A stretch of DNA of 64,000 nucleotides. Origin: a virus. A program made the translations under genes and the position numbers. The notes beneath the pieces are model-generated. The model made no database searches. It was not told the DNA's origin and worked only from the letters and a program-made list of their open reading frames with translations. The DNA is taken from positions 1-64,000 of IMG/VR virus record IMGVR_UViG_3300030060_004277; one strand, 5' to 3'. Shown piece by piece: positions 1-7,551 of the stretch; positions within the stretch are counted from its first letter, which is position 1, and every line of letters starts with the position of its first letter.

Positions 1-1452
1 GAGTTCGGGGAACAAGGAGAGAAGATGGATGCGGATGTTCGCACATGGTGGATTGAGAACTTCGACGAGTTCGTTGACTACTGTGTGCGTGACACCACTC
101 TCCTCAGAAGATGCACGGAGAAGGTGAGTGCAATACCCTTCTTCACTACCATGCAGAAGTTCTGTGGTGTGAGATTTCAATCCACACACAACGTATCCAA
201 TTACATTCGAGGGCTGATAGGCAGGAGGACTGACCTGAAAGGCCCATCACTATTCAACAGAAAGAGGGAGGAGATGACGGCAGCGTACGTGCCCTCACCG
301 AAGCCGGGTAGATGGCCGGGAGTCGCTTGTATTGACTTCGCTGCTATGTACCCTCAGATTATCGTAGATGCCAACCTCTGTATCACTACTAAGGAGAAAA
401 GAGCAGGAGAGGGCATCAGAACAATCGAGAACAACACCCATTGGAATCAGAACAAGGTAGGAGTTCTACCCTCCCTCATCAGCGAGATGATGGAACTCAG
501 GAAGAAGTACAAGCGCAAGATGAACGAGACCGAGGATGAGGATACGAAGTTCAAGTACAACATGCTTCAATTGGCTGTCAAGGTCAACAGCAACGCTTGC
601 TATGGATACGTTTCACAGAAGGCTGTCGGTGGCGGCTGGATAGACCCAGACATCGGTGCTACAATCACTCATTACGGTAGGAGATGCATCAATATGCTAC
701 TATCGGAGAGTGAGGTGCTTGGATACAAGGCTCTTGCCGGGCATACGGACTCTGGATATGTTCAGTGTCCTTTCAATGAAGTCGATGACCTCGTAGGCAA
801 ACTGAACGACAAGATACAGACGTCTCTTGACCTACCGGGTATGAACATAGAGTTCGAGGCTTACTTCGACTATTGGACCACAGCCAATGTCAAGAACAGG
901 AACTTTGGCATCATCACTTGGCCTGAGAACAAGAAGGGCACAATGAAGGTGACAGGTTTCGCATACAAGGCGTCTAGTGTATCTCCGCTAACTAAAGAAG
1001 TCTCAGAGGTTCTCTTCAGGAAAGTAGGCACGGGAGCGGAGGAAAGAGAAGTGACAGATGCAATCAGGGATTTCTCAGTATCAGTCTTGAGTGGAGATTG
1101 GGGCATGGACAGACTTGCTCCCTATGGTAGGATAGGCAAGGAGAACTACAAGAACACACCACCGCTCTCAGTCAGAGCAGCGAGGTATTACAACGCCCAC
1201 ATGGACCCCATAGACCCCGTAAGGGTCGGGGATAGCATCAGGTGGTTGTATGTATCTAAAGTACCAGAGGATATGCCATATACAGAGGTAGCAGCATTCA
1301 GGAACCCAGTTGAGTTAGAGGGCTTCTCAGTCGATTACGGATTGATTGTTGACAAGTTCATCAAGGCCAAGATAAAGAGGGTCTACGACACTCTGGGTTG
1401 GGAGTCTCTCGATGAGGCATGTGGGGCCAAGATGCCCAAGAGTCATTGGTGA
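1..1452 (+). CDS. polB: Family B DNA polymerase, 5' partial
   Basis: This is the replicative DNA polymerase of the virus. The frame is open to base 1, so the gene begins upstream and the ATG at 25 is internal. At the visible N-end YCVRDTTLL resembles the Exo III motif (YxxxD) of the proofreading domain. The palm motifs follow: A as DFAAMYPQII (nt ~334-363), B as KVNSNACYGY (nt ~580-609) and C as GHTDSGYV with the two-residue DTD core changed to TDS (nt ~739-762). The rest, to residue 475 counted from base 25, is thumb. I see no C-terminal PCNA-binding box. It heads the visible rightward replication cluster and is followed after 4 nt by a nucleotide pyrophosphohydrolase. A second free-standing exonuclease lies at 6942-7550. 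Family assignment is firm; whether the Exo I and II motifs are intact cannot be judged here. Confidence 0.95.
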   Translation, partial: EFGEQGEKMDADVRTWWIENFDEFVDYCVRDTTLLRRCTEKVSAIPFFTTMQKFCGVRFQSTHNVSNYIRGLIGRRTDLKGPSLFNRKREEMTAAYVPSPKPGRWPGVACIDFAAMYPQIIVDANLCITTKEKRAGEGIRTIENNTHWNQNKVGVLPSLISEMMELRKKYKRKMNETEDEDTKFKYNMLQLAVKVNSNACYGYVSQKAVGGGWIDPDIGATITHYGRRCINMLLSESEVLGYKALAGHTDSGYVQCPFNEVDDLVGKLNDKIQTSLDLPGMNIEFEAYFDYWTTANVKNRNFGIITWPENKKGTMKVTGFAYKASSVSPLTKEVSEVLFRKVGTGAEEREVTDAIRDFSVSVLSGDWGMDRLAPYGRIGKENYKNTPPLSVRAARYYNAHMDPIDPVRVGDSIRWLYVSKVPEDMPYTEVAAFRNPVELEGFSVDYGLIVDKFIKAKIKRVYDTLGWESLDEACGAKMPKSHW

Positions 1453-1456
1453 TATT

Positions 1457-1708
1457 ATGAGTAGGATAGAGGATGAGGTATGCAAGAGAATACAGGAGAG
1501 AGCGGAAGTAGGCAAGAGCAAGTACGGCGTCACGATGGAGACCGCTCCTCTCTCACAACTAGAGTGGTTGATTCATGCACAAGAGGAGGCCATGGACCTA
1601 GCGGTATACTTACAGAAACTAATAGAGGCTGAGAAAGAGAGGCAGGAGATAAAGAACATTAGAGCGGATTATATCAGAGCGAAGTTGAGGGAGTTGGAGA
1701 GCGAATGA
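1457..1708 (+). CDS. MazG-like NTP pyrophosphohydrolase, 83 aa
   Basis: A small all-alpha protein of the MazG/phage NTP-pyrophosphatase type, which hydrolyses (d)NTPs to monophosphates and pyrophosphate. The helix QEEAMDLAVYL carries the EExxD metal-binding pattern, and KSKYGV before it is common in phage members of the family. I chose ATG 1457 because it lies just after the polymerase stop; the frame is open further upstream to 1412, but that would overlap polB. The stop overlaps the ATG of the next micro-gene (ATGA). It probably adjusts the nucleotide pool during replication. Family assignment comes from motif pattern and length only. Confidence 0.7.
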   Translation: MSRIEDEVCKRIQERAEVGKSKYGVTMETAPLSQLEWLIHAQEEAMDLAVYLQKLIEAEKERQEIKNIRADYIRAKLRELESE

Positions 1709-1830
1709 TATCTAAGTGCAACTGCGGATGGCAGGGTCTGACTGGCACGATGATAGTGAAAGGCACACCCATGTGTCCTAATTGTCGCAAGCCATTCTCA
1801 CAGTTCAGATGCGAGGGGTGTGGAGAATGA
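1705..1830 (+). CDS. Micro zinc-ribbon protein, 41 aa
   Basis: A tiny ORF whose ATG overlaps the stop of the gene before it and whose TGA overlaps the ATG of the Cas4-like gene, so it is translationally coupled on both sides. It encodes three cysteine pairs, KCNCGW, MCPNCR and RCEGCG, enough for at least one zinc ribbon in a 41-residue protein. Comparable Cys-rich micro-proteins sit at several other places in the window. No specific function can be read; nucleic-acid or protein binding is the usual role of such ribbons. The tight two-sided coupling and dense CxxC pattern make it a credible gene. Confidence 0.75.
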   Translation: MISKCNCGWQGLTGTMIVKGTPMCPNCRKPFSQFRCEGCGE

Positions 1831-2768
1831 AGTTCAACCCCAACAAAACTGCCTTCTTCGAGAACAAGGAGTATCACGATGATGAGTTGCTCAAGTCTTA
1901 CGAAAACAGCACGTACGCTTGGGACCCATCGATGAAGGACAAGATACTCAGGGTGAGCAAGTCCTCGATGGGCACTCACGGCTTCTGCCAATACCAATAC
2001 AAATTACAATACATACATCAAATGCCCGTAGATGAAAACTACACTATGATACGTGGTACTAACGTACACGCCATAGTCGAGTATTTCTGGGACCATGTGG
2101 ATGAGGTATTGCCACAGGTTCTGGAGCACATAAGTAAAGGCAACGAGTATGCAGCACAGGAAACACTGAGAAGCGTCATACCAAAGCCACCCGAACCCTA
2201 TGCATATGGAGAGGATGCAGTCATAGAGAAGTGGCTGGAGTGGCAGTTCAAGAGACTACTATTGCTAGATGATGGAAAGAATTGGAAGCCTGTGGGTAAT
2301 GAGGTATCTTTCCACGCAAAGAAGGATGTAGATATTGGTGGAACAGTCTATCCAATACACATGAGAGGTTTCATTGATACTATCTTCTCAGATGGTGAGG
2401 GTGGCTTTGTCTTAATGGAATTGAAGACAGGTAAATGGAACTTGAAGAAAGCCGGACAGATGAGACCGGAGATGCAATTCTACAGGCTGGCCCTAGAAAT
2501 GGGACAGTTCACTAAGTTCCTACCAGTGACGCACTGGGCTTGGGAGTTCCCGAATGGACATGAGAATGGCATCAAGGACGAATGGGAAATAGAGGAAATC
2601 GGTACTAGGAAGACGAGTTATGCACCGAGGACCGTAGAGAACAAACTGAAGAAACTCGTCAAATCACATGTTGAGAACTCATTCCCGCCTGAACCACATG
2701 CGCGTAAATGCGAGTGGTGTGACTACATGGAGATGTGTCCGGCATGGAATGATAATGTGGAGGAATAG
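1827..2768 (+). CDS. cas4-like: Cas4-like PD-(D/E)XK nuclease with Fe-S cysteines
   Basis: A RecB-family nuclease of the Cas4 type, 313 aa from ATG 1827. The core has H81 (RGTNVHAIVEYF), D184 (GFIDTIF), E198 and K200 (MELKTGK) and the QFYRLAL helix of the QxxxY type. Four cysteines likely to hold an iron-sulfur cluster are C54 near the N-end and C295, C298 and C304 in CEWCDYMEMC near the C-end. Such enzymes are DNA exonucleases, often 5'-3', used in recombination and end processing. No Cas1, Cas2 or CRISPR array is nearby, so this is a replication or recombination protein rather than a CRISPR gene. The longer frame from 1782 would overlap the zinc-ribbon gene; ATG 1827 is coupled to it and preferred. 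Confidence 0.88.
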   Translation: MKFNPNKTAFFENKEYHDDELLKSYENSTYAWDPSMKDKILRVSKSSMGTHGFCQYQYKLQYIHQMPVDENYTMIRGTNVHAIVEYFWDHVDEVLPQVLEHISKGNEYAAQETLRSVIPKPPEPYAYGEDAVIEKWLEWQFKRLLLLDDGKNWKPVGNEVSFHAKKDVDIGGTVYPIHMRGFIDTIFSDGEGGFVLMELKTGKWNLKKAGQMRPEMQFYRLALEMGQFTKFLPVTHWAWEFPNGHENGIKDEWEIEEIGTRKTSYAPRTVENKLKKLVKSHVENSFPPEPHARKCEWCDYMEMCPAWNDNVEE

Positions 2769-2770
2769 AA

Positions 2771-3070
2771 ATGAACGAAAACTTAGAAGTAATGAAAATC
2801 CTACTAGAGGATTACATAGATAGCGCAACAGAAGAAATGATAGACGTAAGGGTGATACCCGGCAACTTAGGTGTGAGCAAAGCATTCAGAGCCACTCTAA
2901 GTAGACAGATGACCTTAGATGACTATATGGAGAAGAATGAGAAGAGCATTCCCTCTTTCCTAGTCTACGAGGTATTTGTCAATCCCCGCTTCTTTATGAA
3001 GTGGACACCCAGAAAGATGGCAATGGAAATTCGTCAGGACTTCATTAAGCAGATGCAACAAGAGGGATAG
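2771..3070 (+). CDS. Uncharacterised 99-aa replication-cluster protein
   Basis: I do not recognise this protein. It is soluble, predicted mixed alpha/beta with an acidic N-terminal third, has no cysteine pairs, membrane segment or nucleotide-binding motif, and ends in a basic helix (KWTPRKMAMEIRQDFIKQM). It starts 2 nt after the Cas4-like gene and ends 1 nt before the primase, so it belongs to the same transcript. A role as accessory factor to one of these neighbours is a guess from position. Confidence 0.75.
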   Translation: MNENLEVMKILLEDYIDSATEEMIDVRVIPGNLGVSKAFRATLSRQMTLDDYMEKNEKSIPSFLVYEVFVNPRFFMKWTPRKMAMEIRQDFIKQMQQEG

Positions 3071-3071
3071 G

Positions 3072-4184
3072 ATGCCCTTTATTGAACTGGACTTCCCTAG
3101 GGAGGTTCTTGAAATAGGCCACAATGGTAGGAATGGTGGAAGGTATCTGGTAAGGAACTGGGATGAACTAGAGAGATACTGGAAGGGGAAGAACGGCAGA
3201 GGTAATGCGTATTTCACCGCCTATGGATATAGAAGGACCAATCCACCAAAGCATCATAGGGTCGAATACAACAGTGCGATTGTCAGACACTTCGTTATGG
3301 ATTTCGATTGCAAGGATTTCAAGAATCGTGGGCAGAAGGTTGACTTTGGTTTCATGCAAGAGCAAGTGAGGAGACTCCACAAGCACTTTCTCGATAATGA
3401 CTTCAGGCACTTCGTCTGGTTCAGTGGTGGTGGCTACCATATCTACGTACCGATATCAGATACACTCACACCTACGGACGGACTAGAGGTCACTAGGATA
3501 AAGCAGGGTGGGAGAAACCTACTCAGGAAATGGCATAAGAAGTTGGACCTGTCCTGCAATGACCCTACAGTGGCTTTTGACCTAGCCGGTATGATACGCA
3601 TACCCAACTCATACAACATGAGAAGAGGGTGTTGGACCATTCCGCTCAATAGCCATGAGATACTAAACTTGTCTCATGAGGAGTTGATAGAACTAGCACA
3701 GGACCCTAGAGAGGGATACATAGGGATAGGAAGGAAGGATATTGATTTGATACTTCCTGAGAAGCGAGAGTCAAGGTTCAAATCAAGAAGAGGTGAAATG
3801 AAAGACCTTCCAAGTATATCACTTAATAACATCAAGGTTCTACCTTGTCTTGCGCAGGCTGCTCTAGGTGAGGGAAACCCGATACATCGAGCGAGGTTTC
3901 ATCTGGCATCCTATCTGGCTGACAGGCTGAGATGGTTCTTCCCACCAGAGAGCGTGCCTATCAAGAAGAAGGAAGAGCACGTCAAGCAGATAGTGGATAT
4001 ACTAAGCAAGCAGGGTTGGGTGGATTGGGATAGAGACATCACTACTACGCAGGTCTCTAGCATAGTGATGGGAAGCAACGGCCACAGTGGATATAAACAT
4101 GCTAATTGTCTGACGCTCATGCAGGAGGGACTTTGCGTGGGTAAGTGCGAGTTCTATGACGGAACCGCAGAGGTGGTCGCTTGA
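3072..4184 (+). CDS. Archaeo-eukaryotic primase fused to PriL-like Fe-S domain
   Basis: A 370-aa primase. The N-terminal AEP catalytic domain shows the metal-binding DFD (D77, D79, VMDFDCKDF), the SGGGYH motif (S118-H123) and the downstream IRIPNSYN segment near residues 176-183. The C-terminal part from about residue 255 resembles the Fe-S domain of archaeal PriL: LPCLAQA with C259, a helical IHRARFHLASYL stretch, then C346, C355 and C359 in NCLTLMQEGLCVGKC, giving four cysteines with PriL-type spacing. So one chain seems to combine the two subunits that cells encode as PriS and PriL. It makes primers for the PolB upstream. An RBS-like GAGGG precedes ATG 3072. The AEP call is firm; the PriL resemblance is by motif reading. 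Confidence 0.92.
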   Translation: MPFIELDFPREVLEIGHNGRNGGRYLVRNWDELERYWKGKNGRGNAYFTAYGYRRTNPPKHHRVEYNSAIVRHFVMDFDCKDFKNRGQKVDFGFMQEQVRRLHKHFLDNDFRHFVWFSGGGYHIYVPISDTLTPTDGLEVTRIKQGGRNLLRKWHKKLDLSCNDPTVAFDLAGMIRIPNSYNMRRGCWTIPLNSHEILNLSHEELIELAQDPREGYIGIGRKDIDLILPEKRESRFKSRRGEMKDLPSISLNNIKVLPCLAQAALGEGNPIHRARFHLASYLADRLRWFFPPESVPIKKKEEHVKQIVDILSKQGWVDWDRDITTTQVSSIVMGSNGHSGYKHANCLTLMQEGLCVGKCEFYDGTAEVVA

Positions 4185-4483
4185 ACAGATGTGTCAAGTG
4201 CAACGCGAAACTAGGGTCTAGGAATGGAAATAAGAACAAAAGGAGTTTCACTAAACTATGTGTCAAATGTTACAAGAACCCAAGTCATCAGAATAGATGC
4301 ACGTATACCAAGAAAGACGGAAGCAGGTGCAAATTGAGAAAGAGTCACAAATCAGACAAGTACTGCGGCATACACATAAAGATGGATAGTAAAAGCAAGA
4401 GAATGCGTGAACTCCTCAACTCCCATAACAAGGTATACCACATAGGCGAAATTGTAAGACGGGAGCGTGAACGTAATGGCTGA
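4181..4483 (+). CDS. Cys/His-rich zinc-binding protein, TTG start
   Basis: A 100-aa basic protein starting at TTG 4181, which overlaps the primase stop (TTGA). The N-terminal half is CVKCNAKLG followed by KLCVKCYKN, a zinc ribbon. The second half has RCTYTKKDGSRCKL and YCGIHIK, resembling the C-x(n)-Tk-G-x-x-C...yC-x-x-H zinc motif seen in small viral and plant proteins (DUF5763-like). The C-terminal helix is highly basic. Nucleic-acid binding is likely. Its end overlaps the start of the XPF-like nuclease by 8 nt, so the two are co-translated. Confidence 0.75.
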   Translation: MNRCVKCNAKLGSRNGNKNKRSFTKLCVKCYKNPSHQNRCTYTKKDGSRCKLRKSHKSDKYCGIHIKMDSKSKRMRELLNSHNKVYHIGEIVRRERERNG

Positions 4484-5177
4484 TTTAGTAATAGATAGCA
4501 ATGAGAGAGGGGCTCTACATGACTCTGTGATTAGGAAGGCAGAGAGACAGGGACTACGTGTGGAGAAGAAGGTCTTGGTCGTAGGTGACTACCTCTTGGG
4601 CAATGCATGTGTCGAGGCTAAGTCAATCAACGACTTGTTCCAATCAAGCCACAGCGGTCACCTCTGGAGACAACTCGATAACATGGATGCCAACTATGAG
4701 CGATTCTTCCTACTCATACATGGTGGTATTGACAAGTACATAGCCATGAGTAAGAAGAATGGGAAGGCACTCACATACACAAGGGTGCAGAACGAACTCA
4801 TAGGTACGATAGCGAGGATAATGTCTGACTTCGATTGTCAGGTCTTCTTCACACCCAATCTGAGCGAGGCAGCGTTGTTCATAGTCAAACTGCACAACAA
4901 ATTGCACAAACCAGCATCTGCACACGGAGCGAGAGCAATCAGGAGAGTGAGCACTAATGATGTTAGGAAGGACATGCTACTCACCATACCCGGTATCGGA
5001 GCACAGATGGCTGACAGATTACTCACAGAGTGCGGGTCAATAGAGGAGATGTGCTTTCCCGAGTCCCTCAAGACAGTGAAGGGTTTAGGTGCCAAGACAA
5101 GAGAGAAGGTAATCCAAGTCTTGACCAGCGAAGAGCAGGTTCATATCGAGGCAAACAGGCTAAAACGTATAGATTAA
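4476..5177 (+). CDS. XPF/ERCC4-type structure-specific nuclease with HhH tail
   Basis: A 233-aa nuclease of the XPF/Mus81/Hef family, which cuts flap, fork or branched DNA. The ERCC4 domain shows an early acidic motif IDSNERG (D7, E10), GDY (G37-Y39) and VEAKSINDL (E47, K49, D53), where the family usually has ERKxxxD, so arginine is replaced by alanine. The C-terminal third (TIPGIGAQMADRL and TVKGLGAKTREKV) is a tandem helix-hairpin-helix DNA-binding domain. I chose ATG 4476, which has GGGAG 10 nt upstream; GTG 4467 is too close to it. In the replication cluster it could resolve replication or recombination intermediates. It is the last gene before the promoter at ~5200. Confidence 0.9.
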   Translation: MADLVIDSNERGALHDSVIRKAERQGLRVEKKVLVVGDYLLGNACVEAKSINDLFQSSHSGHLWRQLDNMDANYERFFLLIHGGIDKYIAMSKKNGKALTYTRVQNELIGTIARIMSDFDCQVFFTPNLSEAALFIVKLHNKLHKPASAHGARAIRRVSTNDVRKDMLLTIPGIGAQMADRLLTECGSIEEMCFPESLKTVKGLGAKTREKVIQVLTSEEQVHIEANRLKRID

Positions 5178-5192
5178 AGATTGGAATAATAG

Positions 5193-5207
5193 GAATTATA
5201 ATATAGT
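5193..5207 (+). promoter_or_regulatory. Archaeal TATA-like promoter for the ATPase gene
   Basis: The 51-nt gap after the XPF-like gene is the longest in the rightward cluster and is AT-rich. The element AATTATAATATA is centred near 5200, about 29 nt before ATG 5229. That is the spacing expected for an archaeal TATA box driving a leaderless or near-leaderless mRNA. No Shine-Dalgarno sequence is visible before ATG 5229. Assignment by pattern and spacing only. Confidence 0.5.
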
Positions 5208-5230
5208 GACCAGTAATCAGGTCACTATAT
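5201..5230. promoter_or_regulatory. Perfect inverted repeat over the start of the ATPase gene
   Basis: ATATAGTGACC at 5201-5211 is the exact reverse complement of GGTCACTATAT at 5220-5230, leaving an 8-nt centre. The right arm runs into the ATG at 5229, and the left arm overlaps the end of the TATA-like element. It could be an operator that a dimeric repressor binds across the transcription start, or an RNA hairpin that hides the start codon. No other copy was noticed in the window. Confidence 0.6.
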
Positions 5231-6620
5231 GAAGAGAGTAGAGCAATACGCGATAGTGAAGAAGAACCAGATATTCAGGGGATACCTAGAGCACTTTGGT
5301 AATACATCGATAGACAATGACATACCCGGTATGTTGTCCTTTTTCTTTATTCAAGGGCAACTTGCGGTGCCTTACATCAGGATACCTTGGGGTGCCTCTC
5401 ACTTAGACCCGAGAGTACACGCCTTCTGGATTCAATCGAGCAGGACTGGTAAGTCAATCGCTTGGGAGTTCATCGGTGACATATTGAAGGATATCGACAT
5501 CCCGACTGACATCTACACAACAGGCACTGATGCAGGTCTGATAGGTGGGTTCGAGGAGTTCAAAGACGGTGATGGCAATATAGAGACCGTTGAGAAGGAA
5601 GGATTCCTCAACGGGCGTAAGGCACTGAACTTCGACGAAGGTTCAATCATCCTCAATCCGAACAAGCACAGTCAAGAGACTGTCCTGTATCTACAATCAG
5701 CCTGCAACCCCGTTGGTAGCAACAACAACATACTCGTCAAGCACACTAAGGCAGGTAGGATAGAGACCGAATCGCTGGTGTCACTGTGGATTACCACTTA
5801 CCCACCATCGGGTGTCAAGGAGTACGTTCTCACTAAGGGTATATTCCAGAGAGTACTGCTATACTGGTCTAACTGGAGTATGGATAGGAGAATGAACGTC
5901 AGCATGAGAAGGGCGGATTCAGCATTCAAAAAGATTCCAAAGACAAATATCAGTTATGAAGACATAACAACCTACTTCAGAGACCTTGAGAAGAGACTGA
6001 GGAACAAGGTCCTCGAAGTCACAGAGACGAAATTCGTCGAGTGGGACAACATGTCGAGGAAAGAGCAGGAAGAACTGCTTCAGGAGTCAATGACTGACGT
6101 CTTAAGCGCCGATGATTCATTCTACCCTGCTATGTACACAGCCATAGAGGACTACTACGCCTTGCTCACTGGTCTAGGACCGGGTATAGGTGACGTCGTT
6201 GCTTCATTCATACCAGCGATGGAGAACTACACAGTGATTCTCTCAACACACATAGCGTTGATGGAAGACACATGGGTTGTCAACGACGAACATGTGGACA
6301 TGGCCAAGGAGATTCTGTATGATTTGTTCAACAACCTCATAGAGTGGTTGGAGGGCGAAGTTGAGATAGGTGCTAAGATAGCGGAGAAGGCTAACCAGAA
6401 GGCTAGGTGGCTCGCTGCTCATGATGCCTCTAACCCATTTGACTTGGGTGGTAGAGGTGACAACTGGAGAAAGCGCTCAGATATCATGGCTGCATACATG
6501 AACCAGAATCAAGTCACAAGGGGCACAGCATACAATCACTTCAACAAGTGGGCTACAAAGATGTTTGACCAAGGAAAGGATGGCAAAATCGTATTCCTAA
6601 GATTAAGAGATGACGCATAA
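5229..6620 (+). CDS. P-loop ATPase, DUF3987/helicase-like
   Basis: A 463-aa ATPase probably acting as a replicative or primase-associated helicase. Walker A is WIQSSRTGKS (Q69-S76; the first position is Q rather than G or A) and Walker B is ALNFDEGS (D136, E137). The later pattern, a polar strand followed by YVLTKGIFQRVLLYW, resembles the sensor/arginine-finger region of DUF3987-type phage ATPases. The C-terminal ~60 residues look like a winged-helix domain (RSDIMAAYM...YNHFNKWATKMF). It starts inside the inverted repeat at 5201-5230 and stops in a TAATG overlap with the next gene. The cluster has no other helicase in view, which supports that role, but family placement is tentative. Confidence 0.75.
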   Translation: MKRVEQYAIVKKNQIFRGYLEHFGNTSIDNDIPGMLSFFFIQGQLAVPYIRIPWGASHLDPRVHAFWIQSSRTGKSIAWEFIGDILKDIDIPTDIYTTGTDAGLIGGFEEFKDGDGNIETVEKEGFLNGRKALNFDEGSIILNPNKHSQETVLYLQSACNPVGSNNNILVKHTKAGRIETESLVSLWITTYPPSGVKEYVLTKGIFQRVLLYWSNWSMDRRMNVSMRRADSAFKKIPKTNISYEDITTYFRDLEKRLRNKVLEVTETKFVEWDNMSRKEQEELLQESMTDVLSADDSFYPAMYTAIEDYYALLTGLGPGIGDVVASFIPAMENYTVILSTHIALMEDTWVVNDEHVDMAKEILYDLFNNLIEWLEGEVEIGAKIAEKANQKARWLAAHDASNPFDLGGRGDNWRKRSDIMAAYMNQNQVTRGTAYNHFNKWATKMFDQGKDGKIVFLRLRDDA

Positions 6621-6817
6621 TGAAATTCCCTGAAAGTGAAGAAGAAGAGGACAGTGATTTATTCAGCACTTGCTCCGTTTGCGGAACTGACACTGACTTT
6701 GAAGGAAGAGGCGGAATTGCTGGATATTGGGGTATCATGCCGGTGGCCTTTTGCGAGTGGTGCCTCTCGTCGATGATGGATATGGCGAGCCAGTTGCTGG
6801 GAGTTGACGAAGAATGA
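6620..6817 (+). CDS. Acidic zinc-finger protein, 65 aa
   Basis: A small acidic protein whose ATG overlaps the ATPase stop (TAATG). It carries CSVCGTDTDF and FCEWCL, a four-cysteine zinc knuckle, between a Glu/Asp-rich N-end and an amphipathic C-terminal helix. No family was recognised. Its stop overlaps the start of a 43-codon micro-gene (ATGA). The acidic ends suggest protein rather than DNA contact, but this is inference. Confidence 0.7.
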   Translation: MKFPESEEEEDSDLFSTCSVCGTDTDFEGRGGIAGYWGIMPVAFCEWCLSSMMDMASQLLGVDEE

Positions 6818-6951
6818 CTGATGATGTGGACCCACGAATAGCACTCTTTTGGATACAAGGATGCCGAACAGGAAATTCATGTGAGTATCCCACACTCGAT
6901 GTGAAACAATGGCAGAAGCAAATGGGGATTGGTGAAGAGGAATGACTGATG
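6812..6951 (+). repeat. 12-bp direct repeats flanking a micro-gene
   Basis: GAATGACTGATG occurs at 6812-6823 and again at 6940-6951. Each copy contains the ATGA stop/start overlap and the first codons of the following gene. The unit between equivalent positions is 128 bp and holds exactly one 43-codon ORF. Loss or duplication between the repeats would remove or copy that ORF and still leave the upstream stop coupled to the downstream start. Confidence 0.7.
6814..6945 (+). CDS. Micro-protein of 43 aa resembling the ATPase Walker A segment
   Basis: This ORF is coupled at both ends by ATGA overlaps. The segment DPRIALFWIQGCRTGNS (residues 6-22) matches DPRVHAFWIQSSRTGKS (residues 60-76) of the ATPase at 5229-6620 in 12 of 17 positions, but the Walker A lysine is asparagine. 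Two cysteines are present (C17, C23) and the C-end is acidic. It may derive from a partial copy of the ATPase gene, or the likeness may be chance. Its position in the overlapping chain supports translation. Function unknown. Confidence 0.55.
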   Translation: MTDDVDPRIALFWIQGCRTGNSCEYPTLDVKQWQKQMGIGEEE

Positions 6952-7550
6952 TGATGGCATTGGATATAGAGACTAGCAACTACTCATGGGAGATTGGTGG
7001 ATGGGAGAACAAGGCTCTCTTCGACCCTACGGTGGTAGCGACATGGGACGGTGATAATGCGACTGTATTCTCCAAGCAGGAGATAGACATAGATGGAGTG
7101 GAGGTGCTGCCACTACATCCTAGAATACTGGGTGACCACATCACCGATTTCGTAGAGAAGGGAGGTAAGATACTTGGGCACAATATCCTAGGTTTTGACT
7201 TCCCTGTCCTAAGAGAGTCCCTCGATTGCTGGGCTGTGGGAGACGTCATGCAGAAAACTGAGACCGTCTTTGACACGAAGACCATGTTTCAGAAAGCCTC
7301 GCTACCATACGGTGTGTTAGAGATGTCATTGAACACTCTATCCAAACACAATCTCAATCAAAGCAAGTTGATGGAAAGCATAGAAGCACCAGAGGCTTGG
7401 GCACAAGGTAGGTTTGAAGACGTAATCAAATATTGCGTAAGCGATGCACAGTTGACCTACGACCTCTACGTACATGGTAGAGACAATGGCATCATCAAGT
7501 CACGCTCCTTGGAAACCGGGGAGATAGTAGAAGTAGAAGTAGAGTGGTAA
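6942..7550 (+). CDS. DEDD-type 3'-5' exonuclease, stand-alone
   Basis: A 202-aa RNase H-like exonuclease. Exo I is ALDIETSN (D8, E10), Exo II is HNILGFDFPVL with the N...FD pattern, and Exo III is YCVSDAQLTYDLY, a YxxxD motif that places it in the DEDDy group like the PolB proofreading domain. There is no polymerase domain. The start overlaps the preceding micro-gene (ATGA) and the thermosome begins 1 nt after the stop. It may supply proofreading in trans, process ends, or degrade host DNA or RNA. The fold is well supported; the substrate is not. Confidence 0.85.
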   Translation: MTDVMALDIETSNYSWEIGGWENKALFDPTVVATWDGDNATVFSKQEIDIDGVEVLPLHPRILGDHITDFVEKGGKILGHNILGFDFPVLRESLDCWAVGDVMQKTETVFDTKTMFQKASLPYGVLEMSLNTLSKHNLNQSKLMESIEAPEAWAQGRFEDVIKYCVSDAQLTYDLYVHGRDNGIIKSRSLETGEIVEVEVEW

Positions 7551-7551
7551 T

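Noticed and set aside
1827-2768. CRISPR-Cas locus suggested by the Cas4-like gene
   Set aside because: No Cas1, Cas2, effector genes or repeat array in the window; Cas4-like nucleases are common stand-alone viral proteins.
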